Position numbers and translations under genes: made by a program. The notes beneath the pieces were generated by a model. It was not told where the DNA came from and made no database searches. It saw only the letters and a list, made by a program, of their open reading frames with translations. A DNA stretch of 64,000 nucleotides, taken from contig JAEHOE010000025.1 of the NCBI GenBank assembly GCA_016858145.1, forward strand, positions 186,001-250,000. The letters are read 5' to 3'. Below are positions 1 through 11,254 of the stretch, piece by piece; position 1 is the stretch's first letter, and each line of letters starts with the position of its first letter. This DNA is from Edaphochlamys debaryana. Lineage: Eukaryota > Chlorophyta > Chlorophyceae > Chlamydomonadales.

Positions 1-588
1 AGCACCAATCCTCGCGTGACAAGCCGAGTTGCCGACCTCCGAGTTTCCGCCAAAACACCCCGGCATGATCATAAGAATGACTATAGGCGTCGACTGCATT
101 GCGGCTGGGCGCTTGAGATCCTGGCTGCGCGCGACACGGTTCGGTCAAGGCTGGTCAAGGCACCCGATTTTCCTCCTCGCGGCCCCAACAGCGCTGAGAA
201 GGCTGCTCTTATGCCCAGCTACCATAGTACAGAAAGGCGCGAAGCAACTCGGTGGCCAGAGGTTGCGGTCCGGTTAGTCAAGTCGGCACGCCCCACCCCC
301 TGGAATTCACCCCCCTCGGAAGGCAACCACGATAACACGCCTTTGGAATCCTCCCCCACAGGTTCTAGGGGGCTGCCGGGTTGGGGTTCTTGGGGCAGGA
401 TTCCCAAAAGGGGTTAAGGGCCTTGAGGGCTGGGGACACGGTCCGGACCCGGAGTGGTACCCGCCTGAGTACAGCCTCCACCCGCACCCCGCCGCCCTCG
501 CCGACACTCGCCAACCTCAGGGCCCTCGGAGCCCTCTTATGCACCGTTTGATGTAACTTGCGCTTATATTGCCCTTGCCTTCACCCAG
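1..588. other. Upstream region of the first gene, nothing assigned
   Basis: I see no convincing exon here. Open frames in this stretch have no recognisable protein features. The 5' exon(s) and start codon of the gene whose first clear exon begins at 589 may lie here or left of the window. A polypyrimidine tract ending in CAG at 586-588 is the acceptor of that exon. Confidence 0.5.
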
Positions 589-3539
589 GTGGACTTCGAA
601 GACAAGCTCTACAAGTGCGCCGGAGGCTGGATCGAGAAGCCGAAGGAGGGCTGGCTGGATTATGTAAGGCGCGCCGGCCCATCGCCTGGCCACAAGAAGG
701 AAACGCGGGACACTGCAGAGTAAGTGTTGGGATGGAGATCCCTAGACACCACGAGGTCTTCGATGCCTAGACACTGTGTGCACTCCAGTGCCACCAAAAC
801 ACCCCCCCCCCCCGTGTGCTGTAGGTACTTCTGCCCGCCCTGCTGGGCCGGCGTGGCAGCCAAGGAGGAGCGCGCCGCCGTCAACGACGGCTGTGCACGA
901 CGCGTCGCTTCGCGTGAACACCACCGCTATGCGGGTAGATAGGTTTGCCCATGAGGCGCACACGCGCTTGCCAAGGGAGTCCTGGCTAAATGCACACAGT
1001 TCAAGTTGGCAGGGGCTGAAGCATCCTTGCAGCACCTACCTACCAACCATGGCTCGGTCCCCGACCCGCCCGCCGCCATCGTGCTTCCTGCTCTCCCGCC
1101 GTGCAGCCGCCACGGCCAGCGCCAACCGGACCATCCAGACCTACGCCCACCAGGGCGCCCAGGACGAGGACGCGCTCCGCTGGGAGTCTGCGGGCGCTGC
1201 GTGCGCCTGCTGCAACCGGGAGCTGCCCAAGAACGCGGGCAGCTGGAAGATCGGGGTGAGCAAACCTCCGGTCCTCCCCATCGTCCCCTGAAGCGGGTAG
1301 CAGGGCCCCTGCCTTTGCTCCGATAGCAAGCACAAGCCGTCCGTTAGAGGTGACCAGACATGACCCAAGTTGCAACCCAACGGCCCCCGGCCCCCAACCC
1401 CCGCCCCGGCCCCCAACCCCTTCCGGCCTCCACCCCCCCCCCGGCCCCCAACGCCCCCCGGCCCCCAACGCCCCCCGGCTCCTCCCCGTCTCCCGCAGGA
1501 GGCGGGCGTGGTGTGCTTCTTCACCGAGTTCACCAGTCCTGCGCCGCTCCGCACCGCCGGGTTCCAGCCGCCTCACTGGGCGGCCTCTGACGAGACCCGG
1601 CCGGGGCACCGCGTGCTCGACTACGTGCGCCGCCTCCGGGAGGACAAGGCGCCGTGCAACTACTACTGCGTGCCCTGCTGGGCCAAGTCTGGCGTGTCGA
1701 CCGCCGAGGAGAGGGCCGGGACCACGCGCGCCTGCCGCTCGCACGGCATCGGAGTGCTGGCCGCCGAGGAGTACGACAGCCTGGAGGGTGAGCGGTCGGG
1801 TGTCGTGAGGCAGCTTGCCGTATATGTGTGCATGTACAACAGCCTGTACTGCCTGAAGGCTCGTACTGCATAATTCTTGGCAAGGCCAGCTTGACGGTAC
1901 GCTGGCATTCTCCGATCGAGTCCGTTGCCCTTTGTTCCCAAGATGCACTGACATGCACGCCTCACCCCGTCCCTGTCGGACCCTTTCCCGCTGGCCCAGG
2001 CGACTGCGCCAACTCTGTCGGAGACGTGTCGGGGCTGCGCGGCCTGTCGACGCTCACCTCCGCCCAAGGCACGGCCAAGCAGGTGGCGCGCGGTGTGGTC
2101 AAGGCCGGCTGCATCGTCAGCTCTCTGCTGCTGCCCGGATCTGGCATGCTGATTGGGGGCGTCGCCGACGCCGTGTCCGCAGCTGGCCTCAAGAATCTGG
2201 TGGGTCAGAGTGGGTTGGGCGTGCGCTACGTAGCTCAAAACAGATGCTGTGCATCACGTCGGCCGGTCTCATGCATTGCCCTTACTACCTGCCGTGTCGG
2301 TTCTTGCCCCAGGCCAACGATGCGCCCGGCGCGCTCCGCTTCTTCGACAGCTCCGGCGATGGCGTGCTGAGCGTGAACGAGATGCGGTCAGGCATCAAAG
2401 TCCTAGCGGACTGCAAGGTCCCCAACGCCATGTACGCCCGGTGAGCCTGGCAAACCGCTCCCCACCTGCTGCGCGCGAGGTCCTGCGGTGCCCCCTGCCT
2501 GTTACGACATGCCCGTCTCGTGCGCGGCTGCTTCACCTATACAATGCGGCTTCTTGCCACGTTGTTCTCGTCAAACCTCTGCCTGTTATCACAAGCCTGC
2601 GCTTGTCATAAGCCACGCACCGACTCACCCGCCCCGATGCCCCCACCTCCTCCCCTCGCCAGGGCGCTGCTCCAGTTCCTCGAGGCCCTGCACATGCGGT
2701 ACCGCGCCGCCCCCGACCGCATGAAGAAGCAGCTGTCGCGCGCTGTGGGCGGCAGAATGCAGAAGGGGGTGCGTGGGGGGTGATGGGAGAACCGTAGGCC
2801 TGCCGGTAAAAAGTGGGGGGCAGGGGGCGAGGCAGGGAGGTCGAACCGGTAATGCTCACTTAGCCAAAGCCTCTCGCGCCGCTCCTCGCCAACACAGGTT
2901 GTCAAGAAGCTCATCAGCTCCAACTCAAGCCAGCGCGACCCGCTCCTGGTCTGGGGCATTGTGGTAAGCTGCTGCGGGTTTCACCTATCCGTGGCCGGCC
3001 TGCTCAATAGCTGTTTCTTGCCCTTGATTGCCTTCCAACCAATTCCAGGCCTGGTACACCAGCAAGACGCAGCAGAAGATTGCCTCGGTGAGCCGGGTCA
3101 TGCATGCACCAGCACTTGTACTGCTCTGCGTCATACCGGCACCATTTGGTGGCTCCGTTCGTCCTCTCCCTCTCCCTCTCCCTCTCCCTCTCCCTCTCCC
3201 TCTCCCTCTCCCTCTCCCTCTCCCTCTCCCTCTCCCTCTCCCTCTCCCTCTCCCTCTCCCTCTCCCTCTCCCTCTCCCTCTCCCTCTCCCTCTCCCTCTC
3301 CCTCTCCCTCTCCCTCTCCCTCTCCTGACCCCTGCTGTCGTGCCGTCCCTTGACCACCACTCCAGGCGATATCTAAGGGCCAGGTGCAGCTGAGCGATGG
3401 CAGCACGGTCAAGCTGGCCGAAGCCCCGGAGGGTCTGTTCATGGAACAGGCCAAGGACCTCGCAATGGAGCTGGCCGAGAGCGAGGTCAGCGGATTCCTC
3501 GTCGACCTGTTCTCCGTCGCCCTGGACGGCGGTTTCTGA
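589..3539 (+). CDS. Cysteine-rich EF-hand protein, function unknown (5' end unresolved)
   Basis: Ten phase-consistent exons: 589-719, 825-913, 1107-1255, 1499-1787, 2000-2199, 2313-2440, 2663-2768, 2898-2963, 3049-3087, 3366-3539 (TGA), giving about 456 residues. I do not recognise the family. Seen directly: two related cysteine segments, one with LDYVRR followed by YFCPPCW and EERA, the other with LDYVRR followed by YYCVPCW and AEERAG, separated by a CACC motif. This indicates an internal duplication of a possible metal-binding module. A Gly/Ala-rich hydrophobic segment ([15 protein letters not shown]) follows. One canonical EF-hand loop ([12 protein letters not shown]) has acidic or oxygen residues at positions 1, 3, 5, 9 and 12, so calcium binding is likely. 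The C terminus is helical and charged. No start codon could be fixed: the first exon opens at an acceptor, so at least one exon lies upstream. Confidence 0.7.
3164..3325 (+). repeat. Hexanucleotide microsatellite (CTCTCC)n
   Basis: About 27 near-perfect copies of CTCTCC lie in the last intron of the EF-hand gene, between the exon ending at 3087 and the one starting at 3366. The strand is purely pyrimidine and extends the polypyrimidine tract before the acceptor at 3365. Long frames translated through it are artefacts of the repeat. Confidence 0.95.
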
Positions 3540-4430
3540 GGCGGAAGCTGACGAATGCAGCGTAGGCTGTGCTCTGGGCCAAGCGGGATAGGCCATGCAT
3601 GACACTGTAGGGGGCATTGATAAAAGGCTGTGGACGGGCAGGGGCGGTGGGCACGAGGGGCAGGATGGCTCAAGGCATGAGGGCAGGTTGGGTGAGGAGG
3701 AGGGGGTAGGGCGCGATGGGCCTGATGGGTTTGGCTGGTCCAGAGGAGATTCAAGCGCGGGTGGGGCGCAGAGCAGGATTCAGTTGTTGTATGTGGCGGT
3801 GCGCAGTGGATGGGGATAAAGGCAGGATAACGGTACAACAAAGGCACGGCTTTGGCACAGAGGGAGTGGGGCACACGTGTGGTGGCATCGTTCGGCATGG
3901 TTGCTCATGGAGAGCGAGGCATGGAGGGACGCCGTGAGGTATGCTTGGACGACAGGTCAGAGCGTCAAATAGTCATGCAACCCCCGCAACTGAGGTCTCC
4001 AACTCAACGCCAGCCGACGCAAGCCACCGTTCAAATGCGGCACTGCAGGGTCCGTCCAAAGATCGATCTAGCCCGGCAACCCGGCAACCCCCAGAACCCT
4101 TCAGCCTTCGCCCTTCAGCAGAGGACACGCAATAATTGCCATGGTTGCCCTCGTCTGCTGCCCCCCACTCGTCATAGAGTTGCCGCCTTAGTCCCCATCC
4201 CAGCGCCCTCCCTTGCACTCCCTCCTCAGGTTCACCTACCCGCGTGCTCTCCCATGACCTCCCGGCACCCCCGTGCTTTCCCCACATGCAACGGCACATG
4301 CAACGGCAGCCCCCGATATCCGCGCTTGCATGCCCACCCTCAACATCCATGACAGCGGCGGGGTGCACCCCTCAACAAGCAACAACAACCCCGCCCTCAC
4401 TTGCGGCAGTCACCCCCCCCCCCCATTCCG
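3540..4430. other. Convergent 3' intergenic region
   Basis: This lies between the stop of the + strand EF-hand gene (3539) and the stop of the - strand VTA1 gene (4431). It should carry both 3' UTRs. I found no TGTAA signal on either strand and no further exon. Confidence 0.5.
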
Positions 4431-7400
4431 TCACCGCCTTCCACCCGGCTGCCCGTGCTGTCCGTGCTGCGCCTGCTGCGCCGCCTGCGGCTGCGTGAGG
4501 AGCCTGATGGCCTCCGTGAGGTGCTTGACGGCCGTAACCGTGTCCTCGAACGACAGCGCCGACACCGCGTACTTGGCCTGCTTCTGGGCGTCCGTGATCA
4601 CCTGCGGTTGGCGGTTAGACGGCATAATCGTATGGGGGTGGGTTCAACAGTCGTGGGAGTGGAAGAGCACGTTTGCGGCAGCGGGGCGCTCTCTCTTGAC
4701 GGTACTAACAGCCCAACCATCAGGTGGTCAAGGGCCATGCACGGTATGGCCAGTGGTCTGAACAAGCCCGCGGACCGCACATGACCCCCCGTGGGCCCGC
4801 TCGGGCCGCTTGTCTGAAAGGGCCCTCGTCATCCCCATGGGCCCGCTCGGGCCCAGCCGGGCCCACCTGCAGTGATGGCTTGTTGCCCGGCGGCACCGTG
4901 AAGGTGGGCATGGGCTGCTGCTGGGGCTGCTGCTGGGGCGGCGGCGTAGGCTGGGCGGCTAGCTGGGCGCCCCAGCCGTAGCCCGACGGCGCAGCGGGCG
5001 GCGCCGGTGGCTGCTGCGGCGGCGGAGCCCCCATGCCCATACCGAAGTGGCCTGACCCCACCGACGGATACCCCGGCGCTCCGGCGGCACCGTGCGCTGG
5101 CGGCGGCGGAGGCGGAGGCACTGCTGGCGGGGGCGGCGCCCGCGGCGGCGACGGCTGCGAGTAGGGCCGCGCCGCTGGCGGCGGCGGCAGCGGCGCCGAC
5201 GGGGCTGACGGCGCCGACGCGGGCAGCGGCGACGCCAGCTCGCTCGCCTCCGCCGCCACCTCGGCTCCCTCGGAGGTCTTGACCAGGTACGAGGGCGGCC
5301 TGGGGCCGGGGACCGTGGAAGGGTAGAGGGGAGGGCAGCTTGAGGATGGGTACTTCTAGCGTACCGGAAGCGAATCGGCATGAGTGCGATGTGCCTTTGC
5401 CTTCCCTGGCCCGTCACCTCACGTCCAGCCCCACCCTCGCGTTATCACCCGGCCCCGGCCACCCAACCGCCACCAGCACCGACGCGCCGCCAACCACCCC
5501 AACCGTCAACCGCCAACCGGCTCACCAGGATGCGTCGTTGATGAGCACCACGGTGCCGGCCAGCGGCGGCGCGGGGCCGCCCCCCAGTGCCCCCGCCCCC
5601 GGCCGCCTGCCGCGCAGCAGCACGGGGTCCCCCTCGGCCAGCGCCGGCACCGCCTCCTCCTCGTGCACGTCCACCAGTCGGTTCCGCAGCGCCACCTTGT
5701 AGCTGGGGTGGGGGGGCGGGGGGGGAGGCCAGCAGGGGAGGCAGGGGGTGAGGGGGGCGGAGAGGACGACGGTGTGAGCGGTGACACGGAAGGGCGGTAT
5801 GGGTCTGAGACGGTTGAATTCTTGATGATCTCGGCGGGAGAGACTTTGCGGACCCCTGCATTCGCCGCCTGCCTCCCACGGCTCTCACAGGACCCCGGCC
5901 GGCTGTTTCTCAGCCGGACGGAGGCTGCCGGGCCTCGGCCCACCTGAAGCCGCCGTCCGGTCGCGTCAGCACCTGCCCCACGGTCCCGGTCTGCGGAGGC
6001 GCAGGCAAAGGGGTTTGCAAGGGCCGGCACGGGGCGTGTGACACAAGCCGAGGATGGAACGCATAGCCGCCCCCGACTGGCCCACACAGAGGCCATAAAC
6101 CCCCCACTCCTGACGAGGCCCTGCCCCCTTGCACCCCCTGCAGCTCCGCCCCAAGCCCCAAGCTATCGGCCCAAGCCAACACGTGCACCATCCCAGCCCC
6201 CACCTGTGTCTCTTGCGACGCCTCGAGCCGCACCAGCAGCCGGGACCCCGGGTGGAACCGCGGGCCCGCGCCGCTGCCGCCGCCGCCACCCGCGCCGCCA
6301 AACGCCGCCGCTGGCGGCGGCGGTGGGTGCGGTGGCTGCGGTGCCGAAGGACCCAATCCAAGGTACGAGCCGCCAGAGAACGACGGGCCGCCGAAGGACG
6401 GTACGGATGGCAGGTCCGGGAAACCGTCACTGCCAGCTGGCGGCGGGGGCGGCGGCGGGGCGGTTGATGCGCCGCCGATGCTGCCGTACCCGGATCCAGA
6501 ACCAGAACCGGCCGAGATGCTGAAGTCGCCGGAGCCTGGCCCGGGCGCGGCCCGCGATCCAGCGCTGGATCCAGCTGCGGCGGTGCTGGATCCAGCGGGT
6601 GCAGATGGGCCGTACGCCCAGTCGCTGTTGCCGGAAGCCGGCGGAAGGTCGTCCACGCCGCCGCCGCCGCTGGGGCCCCCGGGGGCGGTCTTGACATTGC
6701 TGGGCGGCGGGGTGGGCTGCAGCGGCCAGGCATCATCGGGTCAGACACAGGCTGTCAGCAACAGACTGTGCCCATAGGCTTTCGTTCTTCAGCAGGTGCG
6801 CCTCCGTGCTTCGCGCACCCAACGCGCAGTTGTCCGCCCCCACCGACGCCAAGTTGCCGACCCACCCCGGTGCCCTAGCCCCGCCCCTCCCCCCGGCAGC
6901 ACCCAGCACCCAGCACCCCCCCCAGCCCCACCTGGCGGCCCTCCCTCAGCGCCTTGCGGATGTCCGCCGCCCGCCAGGCGCAGTAGCGCTGCTTCTCAAA
7001 CAGCTCCTGGTCCACCCCGCCGTCAAACTGGTTCAGGATCTGGGGGTGTGGGGGAGGGGACGGCCCAGGCACAGTAGAGTGGGAGGCGCCAGCACCAGCC
7101 GCAGGCGGCCGTGAGTGCGGCAGGCCCCGGCCCCGGCGCTGGGGCCATGCAGGGGTCGTCTGTGGACTGCAGCGGCGACCCGGACCCGCTCCCCTGCGGT
7201 GCCCCCCCCGTCGTCTCCCCCCAACCCCACCCCACCTCGATGAACACGGACGCTGCGTAGAAGGCCTTGGAGGTGCGCTCCGTGGCCTTGCCCGCCCGGT
7301 CCACCCTGGGGTGGGGGTTGCAGGAGGGGGAGGGGGGGGTGGAGAGGGCGTGTGGGGAGGTGGAGAGAGCTCGCTGGCAGAGCCCAGCGCCTGAGATACG

Positions 7401-8517
7401 GACCAGGATGAGTCGGCTGCTGCGCCTTCTCCCCTGCCCGGACCAGACACGGGTGGGAGGTCGCACGGCGGGCGCGGCGGGCACACAGCACTGTCCGCCC
7501 CGAGGCCCTCCTCCTCCTCCCGCGCACGCACCGGTCGGCGTTGTCGAACACGCGCAGCGCGAAGCCCAGGCAGTGGATGCGGTCCGCAGCGGGGTCCACG
7601 CCGGGCGGGGGGTCGAGCTTGGCCTTGTCCTTCTCCAGCTGCACTTGGCGGGTGGCGGGAGGGGAGGGGCGCGGGCAGTGTCGGCGGGGGTGTCAAGGCA
7701 GAGGGCGCAGCTGCAGAAGCACACGCCCGCGGACCGGCGAAGGGTCGAGGGGGCGTGTGACCCGGCTGTAATGCGGGATCACAAGCGCCCTGCCCTCCCC
7801 ATGAGACCGGGCCAGACCCCGCTGCACAGTGGGGCCTATGGTGCGGGTACGTGCCTGGGAGAGGGTGGCAGCCAGCAGGGCGTTCACCTCCTTGGCCCGG
7901 TGGGTGAGCTGCATGGCCTGGAGGGGGGGGAGGTCAGAGGGCAGGCGCGGAGGAGCTTGAAGGGCGAGGCCCGGACGAGGGGGAATGCGGGAGGAAGGTA
8001 AGGCGGAGGGCAAGGCCTCGACAGTGGTGCTGGCACACGGGGCGGCCTAGGCATCCCTCTGGGCATCAGCCCGCCTACAAGCGTGCGCTGCCCGTGGCGA
8101 TGGGGCTATCGCCTTCCCCAGCCCTTGCATGCCCAGTCCTCTGCTCCGCTCCCGTGCGCCGCCAAACCACCACGGCACCACCCAGGCTAGCGTATACGAA
8201 GGGCCGCATCCCAGCTGCCGCTGCGCCGGGCCCACCTGCTCCACCGCGTACATGCGGCAGAAGTAGGCCACACGGGGGTCGGCCTGCTGGATCTCCTGCG
8301 CCCTCTGTTGGAGGGAAGGGGAAGCGGGGAGGGGGCATCGGGCAGGGGGATTCAGCGGGGGAAGGGGAAGGGCCGAGGCAGAGGCCGGAGGTGTCGGCAG
8401 GTGCCGGTCCCCGGCAGGTCCCCGGTCGGGGCTCGCGCGTCGACGCGCCCCCCAGCGGACCTGCATGAAGGGCAGGATGAGCTTCTTCTGCTCCTCGAGG
8501 TCCGGGGCAGCGGCCAT
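4431..8517 (-). CDS. VTA1: VTA1/LIP5, Vps4 cofactor of the ESCRT pathway
   Basis: Exons in coding order: 8517-8461, 8304-8236, 7917-7855, 7638-7532, 7305-7236, 7039-6932, 6716-6204, 5990-5944, 5702-5526, 5299-4867, 4601-4431, all in phase, 604 residues. Vta1/LIP5 activates the AAA ATPase Vps4 that recycles ESCRT-III on endosomes. The N-terminal MIT-like region (residues 1-158) matches the family: RAQEIQQADPRVAYFCRMYA, LEKDKAKLDP, a DRAGKATERTSKAFY stretch, and CAWRAADIRKALREGR. The C-terminal dimerisation/Vps4-binding helices (residues 549-604) have AQKQAKYAVSAL and AVKHLTEAIRLL. The middle is a Pro/Gly/Ser-rich linker with two SH3-like beta repeats at about residues 320-420. The protein is longer than the roughly 300-420 residues usual for the family because of the linker. 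Intron 3 appears to use a GC donor. It is transcribed divergently from the membrane-protein gene at 8833. Confidence 0.93.
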
Positions 8518-8832
8518 CCTGGCGAGCGCGGCCTAGGACCTCGGTTCTCGGGCACTAGGGATGTTGTTCGGGTTCCGGGTTCTGAGCTCTCGCGGCCAAG
8601 CTTAGTATGTTGCTGTGTGATATGCACGAAGCAGTGTGCAGTATGCTGTGCTGCAAAGGACTACGGGAGCCTTGACGTGGTGCATGAACCGGCTTTGCCG
8701 ATCGCAGGCAGCCCGCGACCCCGGGGCCAGCACCTTGCCCCACCGCAACATCCTCCACCTCCCACGCGTGCATACGTTTGTCTGGTTAGACTTGTACCTC
8801 CTCGCTTGCACTACCAGGCAAGAAGTAGAAGC
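8518..8832. promoter_or_regulatory. Short divergent promoter region
   Basis: 315 bases separate the start codons of VTA1 (-, 8517) and the plastid-type membrane protein (+, 8833). Both 5' UTRs and any shared promoter must fit here. I see no clear TATA box. Confidence 0.45.
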
Positions 8833-10595
8833 ATGCAGGTCGCTCAGCGCTGCACCTCCGCCAGGCTACCAGCGGCCAGCAGGTCTCTGGTTTGCCAGCC
8901 TAGCCGCCCTCTGGCGCGGCCTGTGGTGCTGGTCAAGTCCGGCGATGGAGGTGCGCCAACTGCGCAGAGATGCGCGGAGTGTGTCTATCAGCGGTCGCTT
9001 TCGCCTCGATTTCACCGTGCTCCACAATTGCGCACCAGCCCAGATGGTCGGGGCTCTCGCGCGGGTTGCATGCACGTCGGCTTGCGGGTCCGGCGAGGCG
9101 CTGACTTTCGCGCGTGTTTGCTGGCACTTGGCCTGCAGCCCAGCAGCCTTCCACGAGCGGGACCGTGGATCTTGAGAAGGACGTGACCAAACTCGCCCGT
9201 CAGGTGCGCCGAGGTTTGGGGGCGCGTGGAGGTCTGTGTGGTCCTGGAACCCCCGGGGCCAGAGGGCGCTGTGTGCGCACTCCCCTGAAGCTGAGGCAGC
9301 GGCACCGGTGGTCTAAAGCGAAGGGGGATGCACCCGTGCAGGTCGCAAGTTGCCTCAACGGAGGCATGGGGGAGGGCGCTGCGCTAGCCTTTGCCTCCCG
9401 TCGCCTGGGGCTTCACAACCCCTCCTTCCCTCACTCCCTTACAAGCCCTTCACGCTCAAACCGCCGCCCGTCCTCAGTAGCCACCTCCCTACTCTCATAC
9501 CCCACCCCTCCTCCCTCCTGGCCCCCTCCCTGGATTGCCCCTCAGGTGGCCACCTTCGCCCCCCGCTCCTCCACCGCCAAGAAGAACCCCGCCGTCAAGG
9601 GCAGCCTGCTGTACGACATCTTTGAGTGGCAGGCGTGGCTCTGCATGGCGGCGGGCGGGCTGCTGTCCTTCAACCTCATCTGGCCCACCGACGAGCCCTC
9701 CATCCCCCGCCTGCTGGGGTGAGCGGCCCGGAACGCCCCTCCGCTTCAGGACCGACCACTCGGGCACCCCGCGGCCCTGCGTCAGCCTGGCGCCCCCGGG
9801 GAGCGGTTCGTGTGCCACCCACCGGGGTCGCCTCGGGCTGACGGGCACATCCCTTCAGCCATGCCCCGCACCGGCCAACCCGATGTCCGCCCCTCCACTT
9901 CTTTTCTTGACCCCGTCCCTCCGCACCCTAACCCCCCACGCACTCCCCCACCCCAGCATGTGGATGATCTGGATGCTCACGGTGCCCTCCCTGCGCGCCA
10001 AGGACTGCACCGCCAAGGAGAAGGACGCACTCAACATCCTTTTCCTCATCGTGAGCCGCTCGGGGCCCGGGGGCGGGGAGGCGGTCGGCGGCCGGGTTGG
10101 GGCGGGGGCTCCGGCATGTGGGGCGGTTGGGGCCCAGGGCGGCCGTGAGCAGAGCAGCGCAGGGTTGTGCCCTGAGTCCGTCCACAGAGGAGCTCGTGGA
10201 GGGATGTTCGCATTGCACCCTACCACGCCTCTGGCGTGCTACCACTCTGATGAGAGGAGGCGGCTGCGGCTGCTTGAGGTTTCCTGCATCGCGTCGTTCC
10301 GTTGCGACGGCCCCGTGCCCAGTTCCCACAATGCCCCCCATACAAACCGCCCCTTCCCCAGATTCCGCTGGTCAACATCACGCTTCCGTTCTTCTGGAAG
10401 TCCTTCCCCTTCATCTACTCCACCAACGTGATCGCGCTGGTGGGCGTGTACTGGTGGAAGGGCGTGTGGAAGGACGTGTACGGCCTGCCCTTCGAGTGGT
10501 CGGGCGTGGCGGCGGCGGACGCCGTGGCGGCGGCGGCGGCCTCAGCGGCGGCGCCGGAGAGCAGCGGCGAGGGGCCCAGCTCGGGCAGCGCATGA
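8833..10595 (+). CDS. Predicted plastid-targeted multi-pass membrane protein, function unknown
   Basis: Exons 8833-8950, 9139-9203, 9546-9718, 9957-10050, 10362-10595 (TGA), all in phase, 227 residues. The chosen ATG opens an Arg/Ser/Ala-rich N terminus without acidic residues for about 35 residues (MQVAQRCTSARLPAASRS...), typical of an algal chloroplast transit peptide. The mature part has three or four hydrophobic segments: WLCMAAGGLLSFNLIW, MWMIWMLTV, ILFLIIPLVNITLPFFW and NVIALVGVYWW. Between them lie conserved-looking polar motifs (PSLRAKDCTAKEKDALN, FFWKSFPFIYST). The C-terminal 30 residues are Ala/Gly/Ser-rich. I do not recognise a named family. Plastid location is inferred from the leader. 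Confidence 0.75.
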
Positions 10596-11063
10596 GCGGA
10601 GGGCAGGCTGGGGATACGGGGTGGAGCGGCGGTGGAGCAGAACCGTGGAGCGGGGTGGCGTGGACTGCGCAGGTGGGGGGTGGTCTGAGAAGGATGGGAG
10701 AGGCTTCTGTGTGTGAGGGCTGGGGGTTGGAGGCAGGCGCGGGGCAGGGCTGGGAGGGATGGGGCTGGAAGCGCTTTTGAAAGCGGAGCAGGTTTGGCTG
10801 TCAGGGGGCCAAGGGTTTGGGACTACCGTTCCTGCCGGGGCTCGCCGCAGGAGTGGGGCAGTGCGTGGCGTGTGCCCGCGAGTGGCGTGCATGACTGCCG
10901 GGGCAGGGGCACGCCGGCGTCAGGTGTGTACGGGAGTGGAGAGGCGGCAACGAAGGGAGGAGAAGCTGGTTGTGAGGAGCGGCGAGGGTGGAGCTTCTGA
11001 AACTGCAAGGCTTTGGGGCTGCGAGGTACGACAGAGTGCCCCTGGCTCAAGGCTCACGGGCAG

Positions 11064-11068
11064 TGTAA
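11064..11068 (+). terminator. Poly(A) signal TGTAA for the membrane-protein gene
   Basis: TGTAA, the usual volvocalean polyadenylation signal, lies about 470 bases after the stop at 10595. The next gene is convergent, so the site fits this gene's 3' UTR. Confidence 0.5.
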
Positions 11069-11249
11069 GGCCAGTACGGCATTTACGGGTTGGATGTGGC
11101 CATCCTGGATCCTGCCAATCCGTGCTGAACACGTGGATGGCGGTCGCGTCTTTGAGCAGAGCAGCCAAGAGCCCAAGCGTGCGGCGAGGGGGTGCTGCTG
11201 GACACGCGTGGAAAGCTACGGTGGTGACATCAAGGCGGCGATCACGACA

Positions 11250-11254
11250 TTACA
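11250..11254 (-). terminator. Candidate poly(A) signal for the kinesin gene
   Basis: TTACA on + reads TGTAA on the - strand. It would give the kinesin a 3' UTR of about 1.3 kb, long but not exceptional for these algae. I saw no closer TGTAA. Confidence 0.35.

Noticed and set aside
16..417. Open frames before the first exon of the EF-hand gene as its N terminus
   Set aside because: No splice donor in matching phase and no protein-like composition could be shown; the start was left unresolved.
2961..3360. Open frames on both strands across the CTCTCC microsatellite (PSPSPS, RERERE, EGEGEG proteins)
   Set aside because: All come from a six-base repeat inside an intron; the flanking exons splice cleanly across it.
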